64,000 nt of DNA from Ceratopteris richardii (GCA_020310875.1 CM035423.1:115969864-116033863); one strand, 5' to 3'. Counted from the stretch's first letter, positions 41,991 through 54,395 are shown. Notes: generated from the sequence alone by a model not told the origin. A program made the numbers and translations.

Positions 41991-43990
41991 ATGGTTACAT
42001 ATTATTAAGAACCATTTAAAGGAACTCCATTAGTGGCTCCAATTATTGGACATTTTCTATTACTTTAAGAGAATACTAGAATTTTTAATACTTGAGAAAA
42101 TCCTTGAGTTTGTGGAGACGCACTAGTCAACTCAAAAGCACAAACACAAAAGAAAATACCTACTCTTTGTTTACAAAAGGGGCACTTAGTTCCTTTTGGT
42201 GCTTAGAAGATGAATAGTGGTCCTTTGAGTTAATCCCTAATAGTTGCTTCTAGGGAGAGGGGTATCCAAGATGTTTCTAAGGTAGCCTTTGCATAGAGTA
42301 ATAGAGATGTGAACAAATGTGCACTCAAATGTGAAGTAAGATAGTCCTTTGTGTCTTAGTTCTTAAAATATTCCACCATGAGGAAATAACTTGAAAAATA
42401 TGTAGAGAAAATATGAATCCTTTCGTTTGGGATTTTTTTATTAGAGCACCTTTTGGCCGGTAAAGAGGAAAGGGCTAATGTTTGAAATGGGTTTTATCAT
42501 ACAATGTGGGAAAGTGGAGCATAGCACAAAAGATATGCAAACGGTCACAAAATATAGGCTAATAAATGAAGCACAAGGAACATCTCTCTCTCTTTCTTTT
42601 CTCAAAGGGATACAAAAGTGAAGTATAAGGATTTTGGAATCCTTATCCTATAGAAAATCTCTCTCTCTCTCTCTCTCCCTTTTGAGATATTGCATGAAGT
42701 TAACAATCCTCTGTTTTATGTGGAGAGAGGAGCCAATGCTCCTTACTATCACTTTTCTTCTTTATGTAAAGAGGCAATTTTCGTGTTCTGATAAGGTACA
42801 TTATTGCTTCTTTGCTAGTGATCCAAAAAGGGACGATGATAGTGCTTAACATAGTGATGATCCAATGCATCATAGAATGATGATCCTCTTAATTAAGAGA
42901 GATGTAATCTAAGATAGCTCAAGTTCATGTAAAGGTCCAAAATGTTTCAGCACAAGTGAATACTAGAATGAATATTTTGAAGGCACGGTATGAGCCATTC
43001 AAAATTCTATACAAGCATGAAAAATATGACCAAATCTTATACCTACTGAAAAGAAAGAACCACTAGAAAAATAATGCCACCACAAGCACCACCACCTCCT
43101 AGAGCTAATCATCTCAAAATGGAACACCAAAACCTAGAGATATGATACCATGTAGAAAGTACACATGCACAAGCAAAAGAATAAAGCATGTATTCACAAA
43201 TTAAAAGAATGTGAAAGGCAAAAGAGTGAATAGACAATGAAATGGGAAAGCTCACATATGGATTAGAGTGAGCTTGTCAAACATAAATTGAGCTCCAAGG
43301 TTCTAACCAAATACTTAGTTTTTGGGCCTTCCCATCTTCTTTGGATTATAAACTCCAAGCTTCTTGAACTTCTTGTAACCATCCATAATGTTTTTCCTCC
43401 TTTTCTTCAAAGCCAATCCTTTTTCTATACATCTAAACTATCTAGCATCTAGTGACAATGTTGGAGATTTTAGTGTATAAAGACACTTAACCTGATATTG
43501 GATATTGGTCCTTCACCACAATTAACCTTCTTGAATTGAGATGGCTTTTAGATTAGGGAAATTCCCTCAAAGAATTCCTCATTGTTAATCCTTCCCATCA
43601 GCCCACCTTACTTTTGTAAAACTTTCTTGAAATTTAACTTTTGTATGGATTTAGAACCATTTTTTTCTCTTATTGTTCCAGATTAGAAAAAGACATCAAT
43701 GTCTTTTTATTATCTTTCTAGGCTTCATGCATCACATCCTCCTATCTAGAAACATCAATCTTTAATTGTTCTTTTCTAAATATAACGAGTCCTTTTCCTT
43801 ATTTTGGTAACCCTTGATCATGTGTGATACATCCCCATACTAAAATCATGATAAAAATATTGTTATGCAGCACTTTTATTTAAATCAAATTATTAAAATT
43901 AACATTACATCAATCTTGTCTCACAAGTCTTCAAAATGGTAATATTTTTTTGTCTTTTTCAATTTTATGTGATGTTTCCCTTCAAAAGAG
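41991..43990. other. AT-rich intergenic DNA
   Basis: No gene is supported on either strand. A CT microsatellite lies at about 42656-42679, with shorter CT runs near 42584-42598. The rest has only short open frames without family features. Confidence 0.6.
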
Positions 43991-43999
43991 TAAAATATG

Positions 44000-44739
44000 A
44001 TGGTATACTCTCATAAGAGTTGAGTTCACGTAAGAAAGTAGATATGCAAGAGAAACAAGAGAACTAGCAGAGAAGATAACATATATAGTAGAATTTCACA
44101 AAATTTCTACAACAAGTACAAAACTGATGGCATTGTCCACCCATGTGCTCTCAAGGTAGAGCTTAAATGGTGATATAAACAACTCTAGATAGAGAGTTAC
44201 AAGGTCGAGGTATGTTGGATAAATTCGATACCTGGTGTTGTTTAGAGGTCATGTATATATAGGCTAATGGAGAGATGTGGCCTTTCACAGATGGCTATAC
44301 ATGGGTGCTAGAATGTGGGGGGGCGCCACCTATGTAATCCCCATATGTGGCGTAGGCCAATTCAACCGGCCTAACAAATTACTTTGACAAGGAATATTCC
44401 ATGGAATATTCCCTTTACTATCACATTTAGGGCATTGCACTCGGACTTCCACTAGGGGGACCGCTGGCCCCTTGTAACCCCCCAGCCAGGGGACCCACTA
44501 GCCCCCTTGGACCCCCCCAGCTAGGGATGCTCCCTACTACCCTAGACCCCACAATTGGGGACCCTGGTAACTCGGTTTCCTTACAATACCTTACATGGTC
44601 CAAGTTGACCTTCATCCAACATGCAAGTTGGGATTCCCATCAATTGGGTAATGCACACTTGGCTTCTCCTCATATGGACTTACAAAATGTGCACTCGTAC
44701 ATACAATCATGAGGGGTAGACATTGGTCATATACTAACA
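44000..44739 (-). repeat. 3' LTR of a decayed minus-strand copia
   Basis: On the minus strand the polypurine tract GAGGGGG (44740-44747) is followed by TGTTAGTATATGACC, an LTR start. A TATA box (minus strand CTATATATAC, about 44250-44262) supports this. The far end is not clear and the lower coordinate is approximate. A GC-rich, C/G-run block (44440-44560) of imperfect 35-38 bp repeats lies inside. Confidence 0.55.
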
Positions 44740-44754
44740 CCCCCTCAATGTTTA

Positions 44755-45360
44755 TCGAATGATAAATCAAGTAGGTTTGGGTCCTATGCCCATCTATTGA
44801 AGATGCCTATTGAGCTTCTCTTTTCCAAGTGCTTTAGTGAACATGCCAACAGAATTTGCCTTGGTTGGACAATATTCTAGCTCTACAATTTCATCTTCAA
44901 TTAGCTCACAAACATAATGGCATTGTACTTCTATATGCTTAGTGCGTGCATGAAATATTAGGTTCTTTGCAATGACCATACAACTTTGATTATCATATTT
45001 AAGTATAGTCGCCATTTGTGATGGAAAGCCTAGATCTACAAGAATTCTCCTTAACTAAAAAACCTCATAAGAGGCAAAACAAGCTGCTTTGTACTCTCTT
45101 TCAATAGAGGAGGGTGCGAGAGTTGGTTGTTTCCTACTTACCCAAGAAAATATTATTGAACCAAGTGAGAAACAATATTTGAAAGCTACTTTTCTAGAAT
45201 CACAATCTCTAGCACAATCCGAATCACAATATCCTTGAAGTGTATCACTTGTGGTATAAAGAATACCAAAATTCAAGGTTCTTGGAATGTAGCTTAGAAT
45301 TCGCATTCTAGCATTCCAATGACTCTCCTTAGGTTTGTTGGAAAACCTACTTAGAGCTTA
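44755..45360 (-). pseudogene. Copia RNase H fragment
   Basis: Read leftward from 45355: NKPKESHWNAR, ILSYIPRTLNFGILY, GYCDSDCARDCDSRK, FSWVSRKQPTLAPSSIEREYKAA (to 45055), then YDNQSCMVIAKNLIFHARTKHIEVQCHYV and EYCPTKANSVGMFTKALGKEKL (to 44794). This is the C-terminal RNase H of a Ty1/copia polyprotein, not of the C family. The two parts are in different frames. Upstream RT is missing beyond 45360. Confidence 0.85.
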
Positions 45361-46826
45361 AAATCTCCTTAAGGTAAATATTGAAAAGAGTGGAAAGAGG
45401 TGGCTCTAAAGCTAAATGAGATGACTAGTTTGAATTGGGTAGCACTCAATTTGACCTCACTCTAAGATTGGGTTGACATAGAGTAGTGGCACACTTCGTG
45501 CTGCCACATGGATAAATCTCATTCGCTGTTGAAAAAGATTGAATGTTCTAGATCCACTTTTGAGATGAGCTACCCCCTCAAAACAAAAGTGTACCAACCT
45601 AATAGTCTAATTTGATTGGTATTGTCAATTCTTTAACCAATAAACATACAAATTTAGCTTACTTTTTAAGATCTTCCGCTCTTATGGGGGGCACATGAGG
45701 CTTCAACGACCAAAAGTTCGATCATAAACTCACTTTTTTGCCAATGTGAATATGTATGGTTGATGATGTGTCCGATGAGGCATTGGTGTGACCCGAACCT
45801 TGTTGTTTTTTTTTTGTTCAGGTCACCGGAGTTTGTATATATACTTTATTTCTATCATGTTATAGATTCATGGTGCAATGGTACCACTTTGTTTGCATAT
45901 TTTTTTAATGTAATTTTGTTGTTTAAAGTCTCGAATTATCCATTGGAGAAAATAATTTACACGTGCTTTACTATTGCTCGCATGGTATTGATAACCAAAA
46001 ATTATGAAGTGTTGATGTAATATTAGCCATGAAAGCTAATTGTATAGCTTGGGTAATATGAAGTCCAAAGAAACTGATCCCAAGGTGTAGCTAATACTAT
46101 TAACTAATCCCATAATGAAGAGGTAGTTTTTGGATTTTTGTCCTTGATAGGTAACATCAGAAAAACAATCCTTTGATATATGATATATGATTTTTTTTAT
46201 ATGTATAATGACAATAGAAAATGATGGACTTTTCCCAATAGCTCTTTTTCAGCTAGAAGTTTGCAATAAATGCTATCTTTCCAATGTGTTGTTGTGCAAG
46301 GGGTTTGTAGAAGGATAAGACCACCGTTTGGCATGCTTTTTTGTTGAGTTTAGCTTTGTGACCATCATCTCACACCATGAAAATAGTTGATTCTGTAGTG
46401 CATTCGATTTCAAGCACTAACTTGGGCAACAATTGTATTCAATATATGACAATAACAAGTACGAGTTCTGTAAAGGGTGAAACAACATTTACGTTTTTTT
46501 TAAATTTTTTTTTAAATTTTTACTAAAAGGAAGTTTGGCCAGAGCCTACTCTCTCGGACTTGTACTAAATAAAAGAAATGGAATGTACAAGTGAAGGGGA
46601 CTAGTGCTCATGGGACCCTCCATGTCCCACAAAGCGGGGGTAGATCTTACAAAGCCCTTATGTGGGGCCCATCATCAAAAGCTTGATAATTGTCATGTGT
46701 TGTTGATTCGACGGAACCAGACTTATGATACATGTGCCTTTATTGTTCCATTCGGTGACCCAAAAAGTGCAAACCGATCATCAGGAAAAACATACATGTG
46801 CCCTCTCTATGTGTGTCATCTCAAGA
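45361..46826. other. AT-rich intergenic DNA
   Basis: Nothing recognisable as a gene. Long T/A runs occur at 46494-46520. The short open frames have no family features. Confidence 0.6.
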
Positions 46827-47001
46827 TTTTTTTTTTTTTTTGAGAGTACAATGAATTGGAAAGACACACACACCCGACCTAGTAAGGTAGAGGTACCCTT
46901 CTTGGAGAACTCTGAGGCATCCAGCCCTAGGTGAGACTTGAACCCTAGCCATCTGCATAAGAGTACAAGGCACATCCGCTGCTAAACCACCCTGCTGAAT
47001 A
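46827..47001 (-). mobile_element. tRNA-derived SINE (family 2), with 9-bp target duplication
   Basis: On the minus strand: an A-box-like GGGTGGTTTAGCAGCGG (about 46974-46991), a B box GGGTTCAAGTC (about 46932-46942), an unrelated body, and the tail TTGTACTCTC plus a poly-A run (plus-strand T run from about 46827). ATCTCAAGA occurs at both ends (46818-46826 and 47002-47010). It lies about 310 bases upstream of the PPR start codon. Confidence 0.85.
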
Positions 47002-47312
47002 ATCTCAAGAAAATGTGATTGAGAGTGAGTCAATAGAAATGTACTGCCCTGTCTGAACTCACATGAAGTCCAATGGTCTCCATGAGGAGCTGGTTTTAAC
47101 AACTGCGCAGTCCACTTGTGATGGGTAGATTATAACTCATAATTCGTCCACCGGTTGTCAATGCTCGTAAATTTTTAGTGTTCATGGTAGGATGGACGTA
47201 CTCCGTACTATGGTGTACCTTAGTTATCAGTTGCCAAAGCTTCTGAACTCGGAGCGGATCACACCACGGTGTATCCAGCGACTCAAATCACACAGAGGGC
47301 GTACCCCGTGGC

Positions 47313-49820
47313 ATGCGTATTCAGTTTACTACTCTTGTAAATATCCTGGAAGATTCCGCACGAAAGAGGGACGTTGTAACAGGTAGATCTGTCCTCTCCC
47401 TTGTAACTGAAGATAGCCTCTGCTTGAATGCTAAGCTCATCTGCCTATTTGTCAAGATGTTTGCTTCATGCGGAAGCATGCCTGATGCGTTGGACATTTT
47501 TTATTTTCACGAAAAAAGTGTTTACACGTGGTCTTGCACGATTCTAGCTTGTGCTAATCATGGATTTTGTGACAAAGCGATGGTATTGTATCACCAAATG
47601 CAACTTTCCTGCATCAGACCTAATAGTCACACATTTGTAGCAGCCATTAAAGCATGCAAGGATGTCGTCTCTCTTGACCAGGTATATATTGACATTACTA
47701 AGCAAGGGATAGAAGGGCATCACTTTGTAGGGAATTCTCTTGTTGACATGTATGCTAGACATGGAAACCTCATGAGAGCACGAGAAGTCTTTGACAAGCT
47801 AGAGGTTAGAAATGCTGTATCCTGGTCAGCAATTATAACTGGCTACACAAATTCTGGACAAGGATGGGAAGCTATTAAAATTTTCCATCAAATGTGGAGG
47901 GACGATGCAACACCTGATGACATTGCATTCTTGTGTATTCTCAGAGCATGTGCGAGTGTGGGAGCACTCACAGAGGGTAGGTTCATACATACAGAGTTTT
48001 TCAAGTTTTTTGATCTTGATGTGATTGTGGGTAGTACTTTGATTGACATGTATGGGAAGTGCAATCGCATTCTAGAAGCTCATAGAGTTTTTGACCAATT
48101 ACCTGTTAGAAATGCAGTTTGTTGGAATGCTCTTATCGCAAGTTATGCCTGCTCTAACCATAATGAAGAAGTTCTGCTTTTGTTCAATGCAATGGAATGT
48201 GCTGGCTTTGAACCCAATGCAGTCACATATACATCAGTTTTGATATCTTGTACCAATACTGAATTGCTTAAGCAAGGCATGGTAATTCATGAGAGCATCA
48301 TCAGAGGGGGTTTTGAGACTGACGCTATCATTGGAAATCGTTTAGTTCACATGTATGTTAAGTGTGGCTGCTTGATTTGTGCTTGTAAAGTTTTTGATAA
48401 CCTTAGCATTCGAGATGCAATATCATGGACTGTAATGATTGCAGGACATGCAGAGTGGGGTGAAGGTAAACAGGCTCTTAGGTTCTATGACCGGATGCGA
48501 CAAGAAAACGGCATAAACCCTAATCCTGTCACAATTCTGTCTGTTATAAAAGCTTGCATCAGCATGAATGATTTTGAATTGGTGAAAATTGCATATAGTG
48601 ACTGTATTGAAGAAGGGCTTGAATCTGATGTTGGTTTTGGGGTAGCCATGGTGGATACCTTTGTTAAATTTGCTAGCCTAAGGTGTGCAAAGAGGCTGTT
48701 TGATTCACTGTCTGTGCGAAATGTAGTGTCATACTCAGCTTTAATTTCTGGATATGCTGAACAAAGCGATAGCATAGAGGCCTTCATGTTGCTCTGTGAC
48801 ATGCAACGAGAGGGCATACAGCCTAACGAAGTGACGTTTGTTTGCTTGCTGAAGGCTTGTGTCAATATGGCATCATTGAGATATGGGATGCTTCTTCATG
48901 CATATATATTAGAGCAAAGCATCGAGTCAATTTTGAATGTAGAAGCAACACTTGTTGCCATGTATTCAAAATGTGGCAGCCTGATAGATGCCCTCAAAAT
49001 TTTTGACAATTCAATAACAAAGGATGTTGTGATTTGGTCAGCGTTGATTGCAGGATGCTCTGAGCATGGGCACACAGAGGAAGCTCTTTATCTGTTTCAA
49101 GGAATGTGCAAAGATGGTATCAAGCCAAATGAGGTCACACTTGCTACTGTTCTCAAGGCTTGTGCTATATTGGCATCTCTTGAGAATGGAAAACTAGTGT
49201 ATGAAGAAATAATGAAGCAAAGGTTACAATACGACCTCTTTGTTGGAAATACCCTCGTGGAGATGTTTGCGAAGTGTGGAGATCTTGAAAGTGCCTGCCA
49301 TGTTTTTGATCAAATGCATGTACATGATGTTATATCATGGTCCACAATAATTGAAGGGTTTGCAAACCATGGATATTCCCATTTAGCATTGCAGTATTTT
49401 TATGCAATGCAAAAGCATGCCATTAAGCCTGTAGCAGTGACCTATATAAGTATCTTTTCTGCATGTTGTAATGCAGGCCTCATTGACGAGAGCTACCTCT
49501 TTCTTCTTTCTATGAAAAATGAACATGGGCTTATTGAACAAGCAGAGCATTATGCATGCCTGGTTGATTTGCTTGGTCGTGCTGGACAGTTAGAGTTGGC
49601 TGAAGTTTTGGTTTTGAATTTGCCAATCCAATCAGACCATGTTGTGTGGATGACCTTACTAGGATCCTGTGCAAGACTTGGATTTGTAGACTTAGGAACT
49701 CGTACCTATAATGTCTTGTCCAATATTGGCAGAGGAAGGGCAACAGCTGCTATTTTACTGTCTAATAGTTATGCAGTAAATTTATCAGCTGATGATACAA
49801 CGATAGAAGCAGTTTTATAA
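47313..49820 (+). CDS. PLS-class pentatricopeptide repeat protein, E-like end, no DYW
   Basis: 835 residues without introns. Tandem PPR motifs of about 35 residues cover almost the whole protein, e.g. NSLVDMYARHGNLMRAREVF, AVSWSAIITGYTNSGQG and GSTLIDMYGKCNRILEAHRVF. Alternating motif lengths indicate the PLS class. The end, HYACLVDLLGRAGQLELAEVL through VVWMTLLGSCARLG and LLSNSYAVN, is an E1-type motif cut short by a stop (TAA 49818); no DYW deaminase follows. PLS PPR proteins bind organellar RNA and usually specify C-to-U editing sites in chloroplasts or mitochondria, with partners supplying deaminase when it is absent. I used the first Met after an in-frame TGA at 47244. This leaves no obvious transit peptide; a 64-codon frame from 47192 in another phase could supply one only with an indel or splice. 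Confidence 0.85.
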   Translation: MRIQFTTLVNILEDSARKRDVVTGRSVLSLVTEDSLCLNAKLICLFVKMFASCGSMPDALDIFYFHEKSVYTWSCTILACANHGFCDKAMVLYHQMQLSCIRPNSHTFVAAIKACKDVVSLDQVYIDITKQGIEGHHFVGNSLVDMYARHGNLMRAREVFDKLEVRNAVSWSAIITGYTNSGQGWEAIKIFHQMWRDDATPDDIAFLCILRACASVGALTEGRFIHTEFFKFFDLDVIVGSTLIDMYGKCNRILEAHRVFDQLPVRNAVCWNALIASYACSNHNEEVLLLFNAMECAGFEPNAVTYTSVLISCTNTELLKQGMVIHESIIRGGFETDAIIGNRLVHMYVKCGCLICACKVFDNLSIRDAISWTVMIAGHAEWGEGKQALRFYDRMRQENGINPNPVTILSVIKACISMNDFELVKIAYSDCIEEGLESDVGFGVAMVDTFVKFASLRCAKRLFDSLSVRNVVSYSALISGYAEQSDSIEAFMLLCDMQREGIQPNEVTFVCLLKACVNMASLRYGMLLHAYILEQSIESILNVEATLVAMYSKCGSLIDALKIFDNSITKDVVIWSALIAGCSEHGHTEEALYLFQGMCKDGIKPNEVTLATVLKACAILASLENGKLVYEEIMKQRLQYDLFVGNTLVEMFAKCGDLESACHVFDQMHVHDVISWSTIIEGFANHGYSHLALQYFYAMQKHAIKPVAVTYISIFSACCNAGLIDESYLFLLSMKNEHGLIEQAEHYACLVDLLGRAGQLELAEVLVLNLPIQSDHVVWMTLLGSCARLGFVDLGTRTYNVLSNIGRGRATAAILLSNSYAVNLSADDTTIEAVL

Positions 49821-50388
49821 TATATGTCATGAAGAGCTTCAAGCAAATGACTCTTATTTTTAATACATTCCTTAGAATAGAAATCACCCCTTAAGCATTA
49901 TTCTATTTAAAAAGGTGTAGGTGTCTAATGCTTATATATTTAAACCTCAGGATTTGCAGAAGCTTAATTTGAAGGGATTTTCACTACTTCTACATAGTGG
50001 GTTATTTTATGTTGGAAAGCGTTTAAATGAAACGAGAGAAAAATATAGAAAAGAAAAAAGAAATGGAGAGGGTTTAAAGAGTTTGTCAAAAAGCTATTTA
50101 AGTTTGTGTACAAGTATGTGTTTTTTAATCTTAAAATTTACATTTTGGCAAACTTCATGTGTATATAGATGGTTATATTACAATATTTTTAATTTTTTGA
50201 ATCAATTCTAGATGGAGTTCTATGTTACTTTATCTTGTTATTTCTTGTTTTTTGTGGTGTTTCGCATAGTCTTTGTTGTTCTTCATTCTTCTCTTATTAT
50301 TATCATTGACTCCTTTTGAGTTTATCTATGTATATAATTTTCCTAAACTTTTCCTTGGGTCACTTCATAAAGGAATATAGCTTTTTGA
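49821..50388. other. 3' flank of the PPR gene
   Basis: AT-rich DNA that should contain the PPR 3' UTR. No other gene seen. Confidence 0.5.
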
Positions 50389-50600
50389 TGTTGGAGTATG
50401 GTTTCAAGCATGCACACACAACACAAAAAGGAAACAACAATATTAGTGGAGGAATTTGTGCAAAATCAAATGCATAGAAGATTTTTTCATTATTGATTTG
50501 ATGCATTCATACTAGTCGAGGAGGAAACCTCTTAAAAAGGGAGAAAAGTAATGATCCTAGAATATCCACACAATACCTACCTTAGTATAGTAGTGAATCT
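50389..50600 (-). repeat. C-family-like solo LTR relic
   Basis: Plus strand begins TGTTGGAGTATGG and runs through AGGAGGAAACCTCTTAAAAAGGG (near 50520-50542) and GATCCTAGAATATCCACACA, in the same order as C1's LTR (19181-19410). No adjoining internal sequence was found, so it is either a solo LTR or a fragment. The right end is approximate. Confidence 0.5.
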
Positions 50601-50739
50601 CTAATAGTGCTGTTTTTTGGGAGAAAATAGCATTCATGTTTATGTATGTGTCAATTATTTGGTGAGTTTTTGTGACCTCATGACTAATCTCTAGAAAGGT
50701 GTAGGATGGATATACAATGGATTATGGGTTATGAGTGTC

Positions 50740-51640
50740 CACTAACTAGACTATGGAAAAAGTTTATAGAAGCAAAGAAGAAGATGTTTCTTCTATCATA
50801 TTGAGCCTAATTTTTTGGAGAAGTTATAGGGAAATTGTCCATGTATATGCCCTCATATTAAAGATCTTAGGTTTGGTTGATAGAGAAGGGAGCACTATGG
50901 GCTTAATTTATGAAACTGAAGAAGGGAAGACTACATGCATAGAAAGTGGAATATGATGTATTCCCCATTACACGTAGCAACATTTGTGCTTCATCCTATA
51001 TAGAGAGAAAAATGTCCAAAAAAGGAAGGAAGTTGACGATGGATGGATGTCATAGAGCATTGTGCCAATGATGATATTGGAAAGCAAGGTATTTTATGTG
51101 ATGAATTAGATGTTATTACAAATCTATGAAAAGCATGGTTGCTCATCCCTTTAATGAAAAAAGAATGCATTACGTGATCAAATGGTAGGGGATGTTTAGG
51201 ACACATACTCTTAATTTATATCAGGTAGCACTTCACATTCTTTCAGGAGGGAGCTGTGCTTGTGCTTGTGAAAGAAATTGGAGCTCTTTTTTTTTGGTAC
51301 ATACAAAAAAAAGGAAATAGGTTGCTACCAATGAATAGTGAAAAATTAGTGGTCATTCATAGAAATCTGCATCTTGTAACTAAAATCAAAGAGGGTTTGA
51401 AAAAATGGAAGTCACATTGGATATGATTTGAGAAGGAAAAGGATGATGATAATCTTCTTTTATGGCAAGAAAACATAGAAGGTGAGGAATTTGGCCTCAC
51501 ATCTACTAGTATAGTCACAAAGAGATGTGTAGATGATGATGAGGAGCACGATCCTTTGTGTTTTTCTTCATGATGACGATGATAATGTTGATGATGGAGA
51601 TGAGGACATTGGACCTCATGATGGTCGATGATTTTGTCAT
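50740..51640 (+). pseudogene. hAT-family transposase relic (C-terminal half)
   Basis: Broken frames contain FWRSYREIVHVYALILKILG then VDREGSTMGLIYETEEGKTTCI (about 50811-50945), and later YQVALHILSGGSC followed by CERNWSS and a KKR-like stretch (about 51219-51320). In order and spacing these match the region before, and the start of, the hAT C-terminal dimerisation domain (consensus: LS...SS..CERNWS...IH.KKRN). An acidic DDDEE tract follows near 51530. Stops and frame changes are many. No terminal inverted repeats were identified. Confidence 0.65.
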
Positions 51641-51999
51641 ATGTCTATTATCACATGGATTTTATGGCTAGGCACTAATGAAAGTTTCTTTTTTTTTTTT
51701 GGTTTTTTATAATTTTATATATGAATCATATTTTATAAGTAAATCATTTCTTTCTTATAGTTTTTATGAGCATTAGGTGTAAGGGTTTGACACGGATCCT
51801 TCTTAAAAACAACTTTATAACCATATAATAGATGAGCCTTCTTAACATGATTTTTGCATTGATGGAGATTCTTTAACTCCAATTAAGTTTGGTGAGAGGT
51901 TATGCATGATCTCATTTGAAGAATAATACAAACCATAACACCCATAAAAAAAAAAAATTCTACTTGATGTAATATGTAAAATCTGAATATAAGGCTGAA
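51641..51999. other. Intergenic DNA
   Basis: No recognised feature; AT-rich with homopolymer T (51692-51701) and A (51947-51957) runs. Confidence 0.5.
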
Positions 52000-54395
52000 T
52001 GTACTGAAAATACTTGGAGAACTTTGAATATTAGAATTTTGATGATGAAAGTGTTGAAGTTTGGTCCAACTAACCAGCATTTGTTGTTCAATGCATTGAT
52101 CTTATGTTCTCTCCAAATATGTGAGGTTTGGAGCTCACAAAGTCCCAAGTTTGCATATAATTCCTTTAACTAGATAGCTTCTTGACTTGCTATGGTCAAT
52201 CCTCTATATTCACTTTAGTTGAGGATAGTGCAACTGTAGGTTGGTTCTTGGAACTCCAAAACATAAGCTTAGATCTTGCAAATGCCAGAAACCCTGATGT
52301 TCTTCTATTGTCCTTGGATCTTGCCCAATCTGCATCCGAGTATAACTTGAGATCCAAATCTGATGTATAAGGATAGAGTATATCTTCATTAATAGTGCCT
52401 TTGAGGTACTTGAGTACTCTCTTAGCTGCATCCATGTGTGGCTTTCTTGGAGAGTGAATGAACTGACTTAGCACTCCTACACTATATGAGATGTCTTCCA
52501 TGTGTAGCATATATTAGGCTACCTACTAGACTTAGATACTCTTTTATATCTTCAATCTATTTACCATCATAAACACTTAGTTTATGATTCATTTCATGTG
52601 CCTTCTTGTAGATTTTGCATTATCCATCTTGAATTTAAGAAGTAGGTCTTGAATATACCTTCTCTGAGTCAAGTACATTCCTTGATCTGTATAGATGACC
52701 CGTATACCTAAGAAGAATGTGAGTTCTCCAAAGTCACTAATCTTGAACTCCTCTTGCATATGCCTTTTGATCCTTTCTATTCCATTTAAGTCATTGCCTA
52801 TCATAATTATGTCATGTTCATACACACATAAATAGATAACTTCATTATGAACATTCTTGATGAACAAAGAAGGATCTACAATGCTCGGTTTGAATCAAAG
52901 ATCTTGTAAATGTGTCACCAATTTGTAGTTCCAAGTCTAGGAGCTTGCTTTAAGCCATATGGAGCTTTCTTAAGTTTACATACATGAGTAGGACAATCAG
53001 GATTTTCAAACCCTGGGGGTTGTGACATGTATACCTCCTCACTGATTCACCCATTGAGAAATCCATTCTTCACATCAAGTTGAAGTAGCTTCCAATTCCT
53101 TACAAGTGAAACACTTAACAAGGTCCTGATGGTGGTCATCTTGGCAAGTGGAGAAAGTTTCTTTATATTCTATGCCTTGAGTTTGAGCACATCCTTTAAC
53201 AACCAATCTTGCTTTGTACTCATAAATTGATCCACTTGAATTTCTTTCAATTTATAGACCCATATGCTACCTATTACCTTCTGATTGGTTTACATTGGAA
53301 CTAACTCCCATGTGTCCATTTCCTTTAGAGCTTCTATTTCTTCCTTCATGGCCTTCTTCCAATTAGGGTTACCTTTGGCTTCTTCATAAGTTGATATTTC
53401 CTCTCAACTTGAGTCTTTTTCCAAATAGATAGTATGCTTGGTTACAAAGATAGAGTCATAACCATACCTTTCAAGTTGTCTTTTCTCCCTTGTTGATCTT
53501 CTTGGAGTGAATATGGAGTGTTCTCCACATTCCTGTATCTTGGCTTTTCCTCTTGATTTCTAGAGCTTGTAGTCTCTCTCTTTCTCATCTTGATCATCAT
53601 TTGATTCACTTCTAGATTCTTGTACATGTGTATCATGCTCGCTACATAGTGTATGAAAATTTGGATCAACATCATAGGGTAAATTTACCTTTTGTTTATC
53701 TTCTTCATACCATGATATATGTTCTTCAAATACAACATCCTTGCTTGTGATGAATTTCTTTGTGGATGGATTGTAGAACTTATAGCCCATTTGAGTTGAA
53801 TCATATCCAATGAACACAACCTTGTTTGTCCTTTTATCTATTTTTTCTCTGATTTGTGAAGGTATATGAACATATGCTAAAGAACCAAAGACTTCGCAAT
53901 GACCTAGACTTGGTTACCATTCCAGGCTTCATAAGGAGTAGTACCTTGAAGAGGTTTGGATGGAAGTCTATTCACAAGATACACTATAGTAGATATGGCA
54001 TCTGCCCAAAAATAATGTGGTAACTTCTCTTCAAGCACAGTTCTTGTTGATCCAACTAGGGTCTTGTTTCTTCTTTTTGCAATACTATTTAGTTGAGGAG
54101 AGTACCTGGTAATAACCTCCCTTTTGATGCCTTTATCTTGCAAATACTCATCAAACTCTTTGGAGAAGTATTCTCATCGTCCATCAGATCTGAGTTTCTT
54201 TAATGATCTACCTATATGATTTTCCACCTGTGCTATATACTTCTTGAAACATTCGAACACTTCACTCTTATTCTTGATAAATTATCGAATTGTCCATCCA
54301 TTGTGATCATCAACAAAAGATACATAATAGTTGGAGCTTGCTAATGATGATTCTTGAGTTGGTCTCCACAAATTTGTGTGTACTATGTTCAAGAG
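52000..54395 (-). pseudogene. Decayed copia integrase-RT-RNase H, non-C family
   Basis: Read leftward: integrase C-terminal half (54143-53904, RYSPQLNSIAKRRNKTL, LPHYFWADAISTIVYLVNRLPSK, TPYEAWNG); linker with FIGYDSTQMGYKFYNPSTKKFITSKDVVF (53817-53725); RT from about 53350 (NPNWKKAMKEE-like, then 52870-52589 with IRVIYTDQGMYLTQRRYIQDLL); RNase H (52510-52196, SPRKPHMDAAKRVLKYLKGT, YSDADWARSKDNRRTSGF, VALSSTKVN). Where YVDD is expected the sequence reads YEHD. The 5' part (Gag, protease) and both LTRs are absent. Many stops. Confidence 0.85.

Noticed and set aside
45760..46020. 86-codon plus-strand frame with hydrophobic stretches
   Set aside because: AT-rich composition explains it; no start context, family motif or neighbour supports a gene.
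46827..47001. Functional tRNA gene
   Set aside because: A and B boxes are present but there is no cloverleaf; poly-A tail and target duplication show a SINE.
50921..51640. Asp-rich nuclear protein gene
   Set aside because: The acidic tract is short, interrupted by stops and adjoins hAT motifs, so it is part of the transposase relic.
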